A DNA stretch of 43,953 nucleotides, taken from positions 1 through 43,953 of the forward strand of contig NZ_CP033830.1 of assembly GCF_003812745.1 (NCBI RefSeq), in the 5' to 3' direction. Of this stretch, positions 1 through 8,200 are shown in pieces. Made by a program: the position numbers and the translations under genes. This DNA is from Serratia sp. FDAARGOS_506 (GTDB taxonomy: Bacteria; Pseudomonadota; Gammaproteobacteria; Enterobacterales; Enterobacteriaceae). The stretch's first letter is position 1. Every line of letters begins with the position of its first letter. The notes beneath the pieces were generated by a model. It was given only the letters and a program-made list of their open reading frames with translations, did not search any database and was not told the DNA's origin.

Positions 1-110
1 AAATTCCGTACTTGTATTGACTTTAAAGGCATAATCACCGATAATTAAATCATCGGGAGGCAACACCGCCACCCGAAAAATTGCCGATATCGGCTCACTA
101 AGGAGCAAGC
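1..110 (+). promoter_or_regulatory. CUP promoter and leader (copy 1, continues across the circular junction)
   Basis: A strong sigma-70 promoter is visible: TTGACT at 17-22, a 17-bp spacer and GATAAT at 40-45. The leader that follows can form two hairpins, CGGGAGGC…GCCACCCG (about 54-75) and GCCGATATCGGC (about 83-94). A Shine-Dalgarno AAGGAG then precedes the ATG at 111. The GC-rich upstream half of this element lies at the other end of the window (43300-43953), so the unit is split only by the linearisation point. CUP (conserved upstream) elements drive leading-region genes in IncN plasmids and are repressed by ArdK. Confidence 0.85.
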
Positions 111-290
111 ATGACTACAGTTACCACCCCTTCCCAACTGAAAAAAGAAGTCGAATCTCAGAAAGAATTATTGCTGCGCGCCTGCCTCGAAGCGTTCAAC
201 CAGCTGCCTAATCAGCGCCTGCAAGGCGCTTTCCAATCGACGTATGCACTGGCGGCAAAATTAAGCCAGCTGCTGCAACAAACTAAATAG
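111..290 (+). CDS. CUP-controlled small protein, 59 aa
   Basis: A short ORF starts at ATG 111 after a well-placed AAGGAG and ends with TAG at 290. The product (starts MTTVTTPSQLKKEV, ends LQQTK) is soluble, mostly helical and Gln/Leu-rich, with no membrane segment. It sits directly behind a CUP promoter and is followed by terminator hairpins, so it is probably a single-gene unit. It likely corresponds to one of the ccg (CUP-controlled) genes of pKM101, but I cannot say which. No function is recognised. In the circular plasmid it lies downstream of ardA and would be among the first CUP genes to enter a recipient. Confidence 0.7.
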   Translation: MTTVTTPSQLKKEVESQKELLLRACLEAFNQLPNQRLQGAFQSTYALAAKLSQLLQQTK

Positions 291-340
291 CACTGACTGC
301 CCGGCCAAGCCGGGCCTTTAGGCGATTTCTGAGCCGCCTA

Positions 341-375
341 AAGAAACAAGCCCGGATTGACCGGGCTTGTTTCTT
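341..375. terminator. Bidirectional terminator, perfect 15-bp stem
   Basis: AAGAAACAAGCCCGG and its exact complement are separated by the loop ATTGA. The stem has A-rich and T-rich outer ends, so it can work in both directions. A weaker hairpin, CCCGG…CCGGG at about 300-315, precedes it. Together they would end transcription of the 111-290 gene. Confidence 0.75.
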
Positions 376-751
376 TCCGCTGCGCGGCCGTTCACGTATA
401 GGAAATTGAAAGCCTTTCTTGTCTGCGTTGAATCCCTGAAAGAGAAGAACATGATCCGCAATCCCCGCCCTGAAGGGCGGGGAGCAGTCAAGGTTTCTGG
501 CTTAGGTCTTCCCTGCCTTGCTTTCCGGTCAGTGCCGGTTGCAGAACTTTACCAGGTTTAAGCAGTCAGGCGTATAGCTGGCGCATTCAGTCTACAAAGC
601 AGAACAGCACGCGAACGTCACCCTGCATATTCAGCTTTTTCAGCGCACCCAGGTGCAAAAAGTACCGTTCACCCAGGAATAGCCGTAGGTATCCGGTTCC
701 AGGAATTGCCGGTGGTTTTTGTTTCTGTGTAAATGTGTATTGCACAATACA
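376..751. other. Intergenic region with one perfect GC hairpin; no convincing gene
   Basis: Short open frames exist on both strands, but none has a good start site or a recognisable product. A perfect hairpin, CCCCGCCC-TGAA-GGGCGGGG, lies at 463-482. On the minus strand about 590-720 keeps an open frame ending in ...RVLFCFVD with no start, which may be a decayed gene end. The stretch otherwise looks like backbone filler between the stb region and the CUP unit. Confidence 0.4.
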
Positions 752-752
752 C
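735..752. promoter_or_regulatory. Operator-like palindrome GTGTATTG-nn-CAATACAC, site 1
   Basis: GTGTATTGCACAATACAC has perfect 8-bp arms and a 2-nt centre. It touches the stop codon of the putative regulator gene. The same palindrome occurs at 2514-2531, 2565-2582 (one end mismatch) and 35563-35580 (one end mismatch). Repeated palindromes of this kind usually bind a dimeric repressor, but the cognate protein is unknown. Confidence 0.5.
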
Positions 753-1096
753 TACAAATTTAGTTCATTGGCTTCGACGGCAAGCCAGCAGTTAAAGGTT
801 TCGCCTTTCCGTTCACCCTCGCACCCCCCCTCCGCTTTCAGCTTTCCGCAAGCCTGGCATTTTCCCAGCTGTGCCTTCTGCTCCTGCCACTGCTGCCAGT
901 TGCGGATAAGCAGCAGCTGGAAAAATTCGTTCGTTGAATAAGGCGTTCGTCCAGGACGGCGAACCCGGCACAGCTCCTGCAACATTGCTTCTTCCTGTTT
1001 TGTTAGCGTGACTGTCACGCTTGTGCCTTCTTCCTTGAGCCGCGCGCGGCGGCGGGCCTGGCGTATACGGGCCAGTTCTCGCTGTCGGTCATTCAT
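752..1096 (-). CDS. Putative ribbon-helix-helix regulator, 114 aa
   Basis: The start is set at ATG 1096 (MNDRQREL…) because GGGGAG lies 8 nt upstream; an upstream ATG at 1120 has no such site. The N-terminus is very basic (RIRQARRRARLKEE). It is followed by a beta-strand-like VTVTLTKQEEAML and helices, as expected of a ribbon-helix-helix DNA-binding fold. The C-terminus has a CxxC pair (KCQACGK) and a further Cys pair. A palindrome CGCGACTGTCACG lies 26-38 bp upstream of the start, and a better copy lies inside the gene, which suggests self-repression. The gene is downstream of stbC in the same direction. The family call is inference; the reading frame is well supported. Confidence 0.6.
   Translation of the reverse strand: MNDRQRELARIRQARRRARLKEEGTSVTVTLTKQEEAMLQELCRVRRPGRTPYSTNEFFQLLLIRNWQQWQEQKAQLGKCQACGKLKAEGGCEGERKGETFNCWLAVEANELNL
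1006..1020. promoter_or_regulatory. Palindrome GCGTGACTGTCACGC inside the regulator gene
   Basis: This is a perfect 7-bp-arm palindrome with a single central base, lying in the codons for SVTVTL. A related site is at 1122-1134 in the promoter area of the same gene. A third, CGTGACTGTCACG, is at 38263-38275 just before an ORF in the ardB unit. Confidence 0.45.
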
Positions 1097-1121
1097 TATT
1101 TTTCTCCCCGTGATGGTCACG

Positions 1122-1134
1122 CGCGACTGTCACG
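1122..1134. promoter_or_regulatory. Palindrome CGCGACTGTCACG upstream of the putative RHH gene
   Basis: This is an imperfect copy of the CGTGACTGTCACG palindrome, placed 26-38 bp before the ATG at 1096, where a repressor would block transcription. It supports possible autoregulation of that gene. Confidence 0.4.
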
Positions 1135-1139
1135 ATGAA

Positions 1140-1265
1140 TTAAAACGGGCATTGCCCCTGCGGGGCCGTTCTGCCGTGCTGCGCTTCGAGCCGGTTCCCG
1201 TCTCGCCCCGCTTACGCGGGCGGCGGCCACTAATGCCTCCGGCCTTCGGCCTCCGCGCTCCGCTT
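1140..1265 (+). repeat. Partial CUP GC-rich module (5' part only)
   Basis: The stretch with CCCCTGCGGGG, GCCGTGCTGCGC, CCGCTTACGCGG and GGCCTTCGGCC repeats the 5' part of the large CUP modules at 39190, 41475, 42050 and 43390. It has no downstream promoter. It is a remnant left between stbC and the regulator gene. Its serial hairpins are seen directly; calling it a remnant is inference. Confidence 0.7.
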
Positions 1266-1266
1266 G

Positions 1267-1292
1267 ACAAAAAAACCGGGACACGCCCGGTT
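1267..1292 (-). terminator. Rho-independent terminator of stbABC
   Basis: On the minus strand AACCGGG-cgtgt-CCCGGTT is followed by a run of T residues, directly after the stbC stop codon. Confidence 0.8.
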
Positions 1293-1296
1293 TGCT

Positions 1297-1665
1297 TTAT
1301 CTCAGTAAAAGTATCGCTATCGCGGCGCCTACTGCGGCGCCCACGATGGTGCAGCCAGCTGTAATAAAAAGGATCTGACGGGTAAACGTCTCAGCACTGG
1401 ACGCCTGCGCGCGGCGGAATTTAGTTAGAAATTCCTCGCGCGCCTTAGCATCATCACTAATTGCCAGGCTAATTGAACGCTGGTTTTCTACTAAAGCCCG
1501 TTTAAAAGAGTCTGCCGTCTCTCCTAAACTTTCGGTGTCTTTTGCCAGCTTTTCCGAAAGCTCAGAAAGTTTCTGCGTCATTTCTTTCTGAGTTGCGGTG
1601 ATTTCCTTCGCGTCACCTAAAAACCAGTCCATCAGAACTTCTAATTTATCCGGCTGCTTTTCCAT
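1297..1665 (-). CDS. stbC: StbC, plasmid stability protein, 122 aa
   Basis: This is the last gene of the stbABC operon, 1 nt after stbB. Residues about 25-70 are a charged coiled coil. A hydrophobic C-terminal segment (about 97-121, AAVGAAIAILLLR at the end) should anchor it in the inner membrane. The stb genes of IncN and IncW plasmids affect stable inheritance and conjugation; StbC itself has no established biochemical role. The call rests on gene order and predicted architecture. Confidence 0.75.
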   Translation of the reverse strand: MEKQPDKLEVLMDWFLGDAKEITATQKEMTQKLSELSEKLAKDTESLGETADSFKRALVENQRSISLAISDDAKAREEFLTKFRRAQASSAETFTRQILFITAGCTIVGAAVGAAIAILLLR

Positions 1666-1666
1666 T

Positions 1667-2383
1667 TTATTCTCCCATTAAAGCCGCATATGCTTTATCG
1701 AGATTAGCTTTTACCGGAATCGCCTGTTTCATGTATGTATAACGGCGTGCCAGTTTTTTGCGCTCGTCAGCATCGGTTGTTTGTTTTGCACGGGATTTGA
1801 ATTCTTCTGGATCTTCAGCGGTCAATACTTCGAATGAGATACGGTGAAACGCCAGATATTCGAAAACCTCACTGTTATAAATAACAGCCTTCTTGCTTAT
1901 TTTGCCAATCTTCGTTTCTTTGACAAACTCAAACACCGGCGCCAGCACATCTTCTACTTCACTGTCTGGACTAATACGGTTTGGAACAAAGATAATTTTC
2001 TTGCTGCTCACGCCCGCTTTACTTAACGTGTGTGCCGTTTTCAGGCTTTCATCAATCGCCTTATTATCCGGCGTCACCGGGATTACATATTTATCAAATT
2101 CGTTCGCGCCACTGTCAAAGCGAGACATAGCCATCAGGAACGCTTCAACGTTTGACGCGCCAATATCAATAATGCCTGCATCTTCAAAAACAATATCCTC
2201 AATCAAACGTGAGAAGTCGTCACCTTTAAAACTGGTCACATTTTCAATACCCAGATCGGAAGCAGACTGGTTGATAGTCTCTACCGCATAGAACTTTGCA
2301 CCAGTCAGGCGCGGGGCTAACAGGTAAGATGAAATTAATGTTTTACCAACACTGCCACTGTAATTAATTACCGCTACTTTCAT
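1667..2383 (-). CDS. stbB: StbB, ParA-like ATPase, 238 aa
   Basis: The protein opens with KVAVINYSGSVGKT, a ParA/MinD-type P-loop. The usual signature lysine at the front of the loop (KGGVGKT) is replaced by serine. Sequence such as AGIIDIGASNVEAFL fits the Walker A' region, and KKIIFVPNRISPD is typical of the ParA fold. In R388, StbB is needed for conjugation and works with StbA, which binds DNA. The gene lies between stbA (8 nt gap) and stbC (1 nt gap), so the three should be co-transcribed. Confidence 0.85.
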   Translation of the reverse strand: MKVAVINYSGSVGKTLISSYLLAPRLTGAKFYAVETINQSASDLGIENVTSFKGDDFSRLIEDIVFEDAGIIDIGASNVEAFLMAMSRFDSGANEFDKYVIPVTPDNKAIDESLKTAHTLSKAGVSSKKIIFVPNRISPDSEVEDVLAPVFEFVKETKIGKISKKAVIYNSEVFEYLAFHRISFEVLTAEDPEEFKSRAKQTTDADERKKLARRYTYMKQAIPVKANLDKAYAALMGE

Positions 2384-2391
2384 AAATCACC

Positions 2392-2778
2392 TCAGAATTT
2401 TTTGTTGAACTTCTTAGGGTTGAAATCCTCACCGATTTTATTGAAGAACTCTTTATCAATAATGCCGGGACTCTCTGCTTTTTCACTTTCCTGCGCTTCA
2501 GGCTCAGACGGTTGTGTATTGTGCAATACACTTTCCGCTGCACCCTTCGCGCTACTCTTATCATGTGTATTGTGCAATACATTTTTTCGGTTTTGCCGCG
2601 TTCTATACAGTGCCATCTCAAGCCCTTTGGCTGTTACCGAAAAGCTGTATTCGCTGTCGAGGATTTCAGCAATTTCATGCCGCGTTAGCCCTCTGTCCAG
2701 CCAGTTCTCGATTTCATTTAGGCGCAATCTGACAGCAGCCGATAAGTTGCGGGGTTTCAGATCTGCTGGTTTATTCAT
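2392..2778 (-). CDS. stbA: StbA, DNA-binding plasmid stability protein, 128 aa
   Basis: This is the first gene of stbABC and is divergent from traK across oriT. A helix-turn-helix-like N-terminal half (LTRHEIAEILDSEYSFSV, residues about 34-52) is followed by a basic stretch and a polar, acidic C-terminal tail. In R388, StbA binds direct repeats upstream of its own gene, keeping plasmids segregated and repressing the operon. Here 13 direct repeats lie just upstream (2837-3011) and are the natural candidate sites. Unusually, two copies of the GTGTATTG…CAATACAC palindrome lie inside the coding sequence and encode two VLHNT peptides. Confidence 0.8.
   Translation of the reverse strand: MNKPADLKPRNLSAAVRLRLNEIENWLDRGLTRHEIAEILDSEYSFSVTAKGLEMALYRTRQNRKNVLHNTHDKSSAKGAAESVLHNTQPSEPEAQESEKAESPGIIDKEFFNKIGEDFNPKKFNKKF
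2514..2531. promoter_or_regulatory. Operator-like palindrome, site 2 (within stbA)
   Basis: GTGTATTGTGCAATACAC, a perfect arm match to site 1. It lies 51 bp from site 3, close to five helical turns, and about 130 bp upstream of stbB. Confidence 0.5.
2565..2582. promoter_or_regulatory. Operator-like palindrome, site 3 (within stbA)
   Basis: GTGTATTGTGCAATACAT differs from site 2 only in the last base. The paired spacing suggests co-operative binding inside the stb operon. Confidence 0.5.
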
Positions 2779-2836
2779 AACCCCCTCCGTTGTATGAAGA
2801 TGACTCTACAACACTCGTAAGAAGGGGTCAATCCAG

Positions 2837-3011
2837 TTTTGTAGTTTATTTGTAGTTTTCTTGTAGTCTATTAGTAGTCTGCCACGGTTTTAGTAGTTTC
2901 TTTGTAGTTTCTTTGTAGTTTCCTTGTAGTCTATTAGTAGTCTGACAACGCTAAGGTAAATCGTTTTTTGTAGTTTATCTGTAGTTTATCTGTAGTTTAT
3001 CTGTAGTTTTT
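2837..3011. repeat. Thirteen direct repeats (core GTAGT, about 11 bp) in oriT
   Basis: The core GTAGTtt or GTAGTct occurs 13 times: groups of four, five and four, with an 11-bp step inside groups. The count matches the 13 repeats of 11 bp reported for IncN oriT. They may be binding sites for StbA or TraK; the sequence alone does not decide. Confidence 0.85.
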
Positions 3012-3020
3012 GGTTGCTCA

Positions 3021-3044
3021 GATGGTCATGCAAGCATGACCATC
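3021..3044. repeat. Perfect inverted repeat in oriT
   Basis: GATGGTCATGC and its exact complement are separated by two bases. It lies between the direct repeats and the probable nic site and probably binds an accessory relaxosome protein. Confidence 0.7.
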
Positions 3045-3134
3045 AAAGAATAGGACGCTTTTTAGCCAAATGACCCTTAACCTACGGAGATCGCTCCTAC
3101 CAAAAAAGATGATTTTTTATCCCTTAACCTGCTA

Positions 3135-3164
3135 TACACCTAACGCAGCGCGATAAATCACGCT
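3135..3164 (-). other. Probable nic site with adjacent inverted repeat
   Basis: Read on the minus strand, an 18-nt imperfect inverted repeat (complement of 3147-3164) is followed by GCGTTAGGTGT/ATAGC. Aligning this to R388 (GCGTATTGTCT/ATAGC after its hairpin) places the cut between 3136 and 3135. The strand would then be transferred towards stb and the CUP genes, with tra genes last. This is inference from alignment by eye. Confidence 0.6.
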
Positions 3165-3261
3165 ATCGTACTGATTTAAAAGATAAAAAAATAAATAGCG
3201 TCAATATTCGGTAATAATTAGGTATTAAAAACACCCAATAACCCATTGTTTTATAATGAGT

Positions 3262-3290
3262 TTGCTTTATTACTTTGGTAATACTAAGAT
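3262..3290 (+). promoter_or_regulatory. Candidate promoter for traKJI
   Basis: TTGCTT at 3262-3267 and TAAGAT at 3285-3290 are 17 bp apart, 55 bp before the traK ATG. Confidence 0.5.
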
Positions 3291-3345
3291 TTCAGCTTGT
3301 TAGATCCCAATTTTTTGTTTAAGAAATGCACAATGTGAGGACTGA

Positions 3346-3762
3346 ATGCCAATAATAACCGCAAAAGTATCAGATGAACTTTTGGCCTATATAGACCTGG
3401 TTTCAGGAGGTAATCGGTCAGATTATCTGCGGCGCTGCATTGAAGCTGGCCCAGGTGATCGGGAGTCCGGGTTGAAAATAGTTGCCGACCGGCTGAGCGA
3501 CGTAAATCGCAAACTGGATTATCTTTTTGACCGTGCTTCAGATGCGGATTTTGGCCCACTGCGCGATGAGCTGAAGGCAATAACCGAAACGCTATCTGGC
3601 GTAAAATTCCCACCGGCAGGACAGATGATGTTGCATGAATCACTCGCTATTGAAACGCTAATCCTCCTGCGCTCGATAGCAGAACCGGGCAAAACCAAAG
3701 CGGCAAAAGCAGAGGTTGAACGTAACGGCTACAAAGTCTGGGAACCAAAAAAGGAGCGCTGA
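3346..3762 (+). CDS. traK: TraK, relaxosome accessory protein, 138 aa
   Basis: The N-terminus (MPIITAKVSDELLAYIDLVS) reads as a ribbon-helix-helix strand-helix unit, as in TrwA of R388, followed by an extended helical region. Such proteins bind oriT, bend DNA and stimulate the coupling protein ATPase. GTGAGG precedes the ATG. It is first in traK-traJ-traI and ends one base before the traJ start codon. The C-terminal tail is Lys/Glu-rich. Confidence 0.85.
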   Translation: MPIITAKVSDELLAYIDLVSGGNRSDYLRRCIEAGPGDRESGLKIVADRLSDVNRKLDYLFDRASDADFGPLRDELKAITETLSGVKFPPAGQMMLHESLAIETLILLRSIAEPGKTKAAKAEVERNGYKVWEPKKER

Positions 3763-3763
3763 A

Positions 3764-5293
3764 ATGGACGATAGAGAAAGAGGCTTAGCATTTTTATTTG
3801 CAATTACTTTGCCTCCAGTGATGGTATGGTTTCTAGTTGCAAAATTTACCTACGGTATTGATCCATCCACGGCTAAATACCTGATTCCGTATCTGGTTAA
3901 GAATACTTTTTCGCTATGGCCTTTATGGTCAGCTTTAATTGCTGGCTGGTTTATTGGTGTTGGCGGTCTGATCGCTTTTATCATTTATGATAAATCACGC
4001 GTGTTTAAAGGCGAAAGATTCAAAAAGATTTATCGTGGTACAGAGCTTGTTCGCGCCAGAACACTCGCTGATAAAACACGCGAAAGAGGTGTCAACCAGT
4101 TAACCGTGGCTAATATCCCCATACCTACATACGCTGAGAACTTGCATTTTTCGATTGCCGGTACAACCGGTACTGGTAAAACCACAATTTTCAATGAACT
4201 GTTATTTAAGAGCATCATTAGAGGCGGCAAAAATATTGCTTTAGATCCAAATGGGGGGTTCTTAAAGAATTTCTATCGTCCCGGCGATGTTATTTTAAAC
4301 GCCTATGATAAACGCACTGAAGGCTGGGTGTTTTTCAATGAAATTCGCCGTTCATATGATTACGAGCGTTTAGTGAACTCTATTGTTCAGGAAAGCCCTG
4401 ATATGGCTACTGAAGAATGGTTCGGCTATGGCCGTCTTATTTTTAGTGAAGTTTCGAAAAAACTTCACAGCCTATACAGCACAGTAACTATGGAAGAAGT
4501 TATTCACTGGGCCTGTAACGTTGACCAGAAAAAATTAAAAGAATTTTTAATGGGGACGCCTGCCGAAGCTATTTTTTCCGGGTCTGAAAAAGCAGTTGGA
4601 AGCGCGCGATTTGTTCTCAGTAAGAATCTTGCCCCACATTTGAAAATGCCGGAAGGTAATTTTTCCCTGCGTGACTGGCTTGATGATGGAAAGCCGGGAA
4701 CCCTGTTTATCACCTGGCAGGAAGAAATGAAAAGGTCACTTAATCCGCTAATTTCCTGCTGGCTGGATTCGATTTTTTCTATCGTGCTGGGTATGGGTGA
4801 AAAAGAAAGCCGCATTAATGTATTTATTGACGAGCTGGAATCACTCCAGTTTCTGCCAAACCTCAACGATGCACTGACCAAAGGGCGTAAAAGCGGTCTG
4901 TGTGTTTATGCTGGCTATCAAACCTATTCTCAGCTGGTTAAGGTTTATGGTCGGGATATGGCTCAGACAATTCTGGCTAACATGCGTTCTAACATCGTGC
5001 TGGGCGGCAGCCGTCTCGGTGATGAAACGTTGGATCAAATGTCGCGCTCACTCGGTGAGATAGAAGGCGAAGTTGAGCGTAAAGAATCCGATCCTCAGAA
5101 GCCCTGGATTGTCCGTAAACGCCGCGACGTTAAAGTTGTTCGTGCCGTAACGCCTACCGAAATATCAATGTTGCCAAACCTCACCGGCTATCTGGCGTTG
5201 CCTGGTGATATGCCCGTCGCTAAGTTCAAGGCTAAACACGTTAAATACCATCGCAAAAACCCTGTTCCTGGCATTGAACTGAGGGAGATCTGA
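3764..5293 (+). CDS. traJ: TraJ, VirD4/TrwB-family coupling protein, 509 aa
   Basis: The start is ATG 3764 (MDDRERGLAF), preceded by AAGGAG, rather than an upstream in-frame ATG inside traK. Two N-terminal membrane segments (about 9-28 and 48-75) anchor a cytosolic hexameric ATPase. Walker A is GTTGTGKTT (about 140) and Walker B is INVFIDELES (about 350). The length agrees with TrwB-type proteins. It links the TraI relaxosome to the type IV secretion channel and pumps DNA. Its stop codon overlaps the traI start (TGATG). Confidence 0.93.
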   Translation: MDDRERGLAFLFAITLPPVMVWFLVAKFTYGIDPSTAKYLIPYLVKNTFSLWPLWSALIAGWFIGVGGLIAFIIYDKSRVFKGERFKKIYRGTELVRARTLADKTRERGVNQLTVANIPIPTYAENLHFSIAGTTGTGKTTIFNELLFKSIIRGGKNIALDPNGGFLKNFYRPGDVILNAYDKRTEGWVFFNEIRRSYDYERLVNSIVQESPDMATEEWFGYGRLIFSEVSKKLHSLYSTVTMEEVIHWACNVDQKKLKEFLMGTPAEAIFSGSEKAVGSARFVLSKNLAPHLKMPEGNFSLRDWLDDGKPGTLFITWQEEMKRSLNPLISCWLDSIFSIVLGMGEKESRINVFIDELESLQFLPNLNDALTKGRKSGLCVYAGYQTYSQLVKVYGRDMAQTILANMRSNIVLGGSRLGDETLDQMSRSLGEIEGEVERKESDPQKPWIVRKRRDVKVVRAVTPTEISMLPNLTGYLALPGDMPVAKFKAKHVKYHRKNPVPGIELREI

Positions 5294-8200
5294 TGCTTGA
5301 TATAACCACGATTACCCGCCAGAACGTCACTAGCGTTGTGGGCTACTACTCTGATGCAAAGGATGATTACTACAGTAAGGATTCATCATTCACGTCCTGG
5401 CAGGGAACCGGAGCTGAAGCCCTCGGCTTATCCGGGGACGTTGAATCAGCCCGGTTTAAAGAGCTGCTTGTCGGAGAGATAGATACCTTCACGCATATGC
5501 AGCGACACGTGGGTGATGCCAAAAAAGAGCGTCTGGGCTACGACCTGACGTTTTCAGCGCCTAAAGGGGTATCCATGCAGGCGCTGATACACGGCGATAA
5601 AACCATTATCGAGGCTCATGAAAAAGCTGTTGCCGCTGCTGTGCGTGAAGCTGAAAAACTCGCGCAGGCCCGGACGACTCGCCAGGGGAAATCAGTAACC
5701 CAGAATACCAATAACCTTGTCGTCGCTACTTTCCGCCACGAAACTTCCAGGGCGCTAGATCCTGATTTGCACACACACGCTTTTGTCATGAACATGACCC
5801 AGCGCGAGGACGGCCAGTGGCGCGCGCTCAAAAATGATGAGCTGATGCGTAACAAAATGCACCTGGGCGATGTTTACAAACAGGAGCTGGCGTTGGAGTT
5901 GACCAAAGCCGGTTATGAGCTGCGTTACAACAGCAAAAATAACACGTTCGATATGGCCCATTTTTCAGATGAACAGATTCGCGCTTTTTCCCGCCGGTCG
6001 GAGCAAATTGAAAAGGGACTCGCTGCAATGGGTCTGACGCGGGAAACCGCCGATGCTCAGACGAAAAGCCGCGTCTCGATGGCTACGCGTGAAAAGAAAA
6101 CAGAGCATTCCCGTGAAGAAATTCACCAGGAATGGGCCAGCCGCGCCAAAACGCTCGGCATTGATTTTGATAACCGTGAATGGCAGGGACACGGTAAACC
6201 TCTGGAGGCTGATATAGCGCGCAACATGGCCCCGGATTTTACCAGCCCGGAGGTTAAAGCTGACCGGGCTATCCAGTTTGCAGTTAAGTCGCTGTCAGAG
6301 CGCGATGCCAGCTTTGAACGCCAGAAGCTGATTCAAATCGCTAATAAGCAGGTGCTGGGCCATGCCACAATAGCCGATGTTGAAAAAGCGTACCTGAAGG
6401 CGGTACAGAAGGGCGCCATCATCGAGGGCGAAGCCCGGTATCAATCAACTCTGAAGGTCGGTGCTTCAGTTATGGCCGAAACTCTGACGCGCAAAGAGTG
6501 GATCGACTCGCTGACGAATAGCGGGATGCGTGCGGATAAAGCCCGTTTTGCGGTAGATGATGGTATTAAAAACGGCAGGCTTAAAAAGACCAGCCACCGC
6601 GTCACTACCGTGGAGGGTATTCGCCTTGAGCGTTCCATTCTGACTATCGAATCACGCGGCCGGGGGCAGATGCCGCGACAGCTGACCGCAGAGATTGCAG
6701 GCCAGCTGCTTGCCGGGAAAACCCTCAAGAAGGAGCAGATGCGCGCGGTTACAGAAATTGTGACGAGCAAAGATCGGTTTGTGGCCGCACATGGTTACGC
6801 CGGTACCGGTAAAAGCTATATGACGATGGCCGCTAAAGAGCTGCTGGAGTCACAAGGGCTGAAGGTCACGGCGCTGGCCCCCTATGGGACACAGAAAAAA
6901 GCGCTTGAAGATGATGGATTACCGGCCCGCACCGTTGCCGCTTTCCTCAAAGCGAAGGATAAAAAGCTGGATGAAAAATCAGTCGTATTCATTGATGAAG
7001 CCGGGGTTATACCCGCCCGACAGATGAAACAGCTGATGGAGGTGATCGAGAAGCATAACGCTCGCGCGGTATTCCTGGGGGATACGTCACAGACGAAAGC
7101 GGTAGAAGCCGGTAAGCCTTTTGAGCAGCTGATTAAAGCAGATATGCAGACCAGCTACATGAAAGACATTCAGCGACAGAAGAATGAAGTTTTGCTTGAG
7201 GCGGTTAAGTATGCCGCTGAAGGTAATGCCGCGCGCGCCCTGAAAAATATCACCGGCGTGAACGAACTGAAGGAAGAAGCGCCCCGACTCGCTCAACTTG
7301 CCGATCGCTACCTGTCTCTGTCCTCAGAACAACAGGATGCCACCCTGATAATCTCTGGTACGAACGCCTCACGCAAAACCCTCAATGACTACATCCGGGG
7401 CAATCTGGGGCTTGCCGGAACCGGCGAAACGTTCACGCTACTTGACCGCGTGGATTCGACACAGGCGGAACGCCGCGACAGCCGTTATTTCAGTAAAGGG
7501 CAAATCATTATCCCCGAACAGGATTACAAAAATGGTATGAAGCGGGGCGAGTCTTACCAGGTTCTTGATACCGGGCCGGGCAACAAATTGACGGTTGAAA
7601 GCAGCAGCGGTGAGCAGATCGCTTTCAGCCCGCGTACACACACCAAGCTGTCTGTATACCAGGCAGTCAGCGCCGAACTGGCGCCGGGCGATAAGGTTAT
7701 GGTAACGCGTAACGATAAAACGCTGGACGTTGCCAACGGCGACCGCTTCACGGTGAAAACCGTGGAGGGTGAAAAACTGACGCTTGAGGACAAAAAAGGG
7801 CGCACGGTTGAGCTGGACAAAAAACAGGCTTCTTATCTTTCCTATGCTTATGCAACCACCGTCCACAAATCCCAAGGGCTTACCTGTGATCGCGTGTTGT
7901 TCAACATAGATACCAAATCGCTTACCACTTCTAAGGACGTTTTTTATGTTGGTATTTCGCGTGCGCGTCATGAGGTGGAAATTTTTACCGACGATAAAAA
8001 ATCTTTGGCATCGAGCGTGAGCCGCGACAGCCCGAAAACCACGGCCGCAGAAATTGACCGTTTCTTTGGGCTTGAGGCCAGGTTTAAGGATATTGGCCGC
8101 GATACCAGTTTAGAAACCCGATCAGCTGAAAAAGGTCTGCCAGAAGCCACGGGGGAAAGCATGGCGTTTAACCAGAAACCCGATGAACATAACATGACAA

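Larger units (their letters stand above)
2800..3240. other. oriT: Origin of transfer (oriT) region
   Basis: The gap between divergent stbA and traK holds 13 short direct repeats, a perfect 11-bp inverted repeat, and an inverted repeat next to a likely nic site. This is the same position and repeat content described for IncN oriT. The region is AT-rich. On the minus strand, AGCGTGATTTATCGCGCT followed by GCGTTAGGTGTATAGC parallels the R388 arrangement of hairpin, GCGTATTGTCT and ATAGC. Confidence 0.85.

Noticed and set aside
367..561. A 64-aa plus-strand ORF and the GC hairpin at 463-482 as an IS200/IS605-type end
   Set aside because: The hairpin resembles those at IS605-family ends, but no TnpA or TnpB coding sequence, partner end or guide-RNA-like region was found.
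7438..7971. 177-aa minus-strand ORF inside traI
   Set aside because: It lies wholly within the well-supported traI coding sequence, has no recognisable domain and is a codon-bias shadow.
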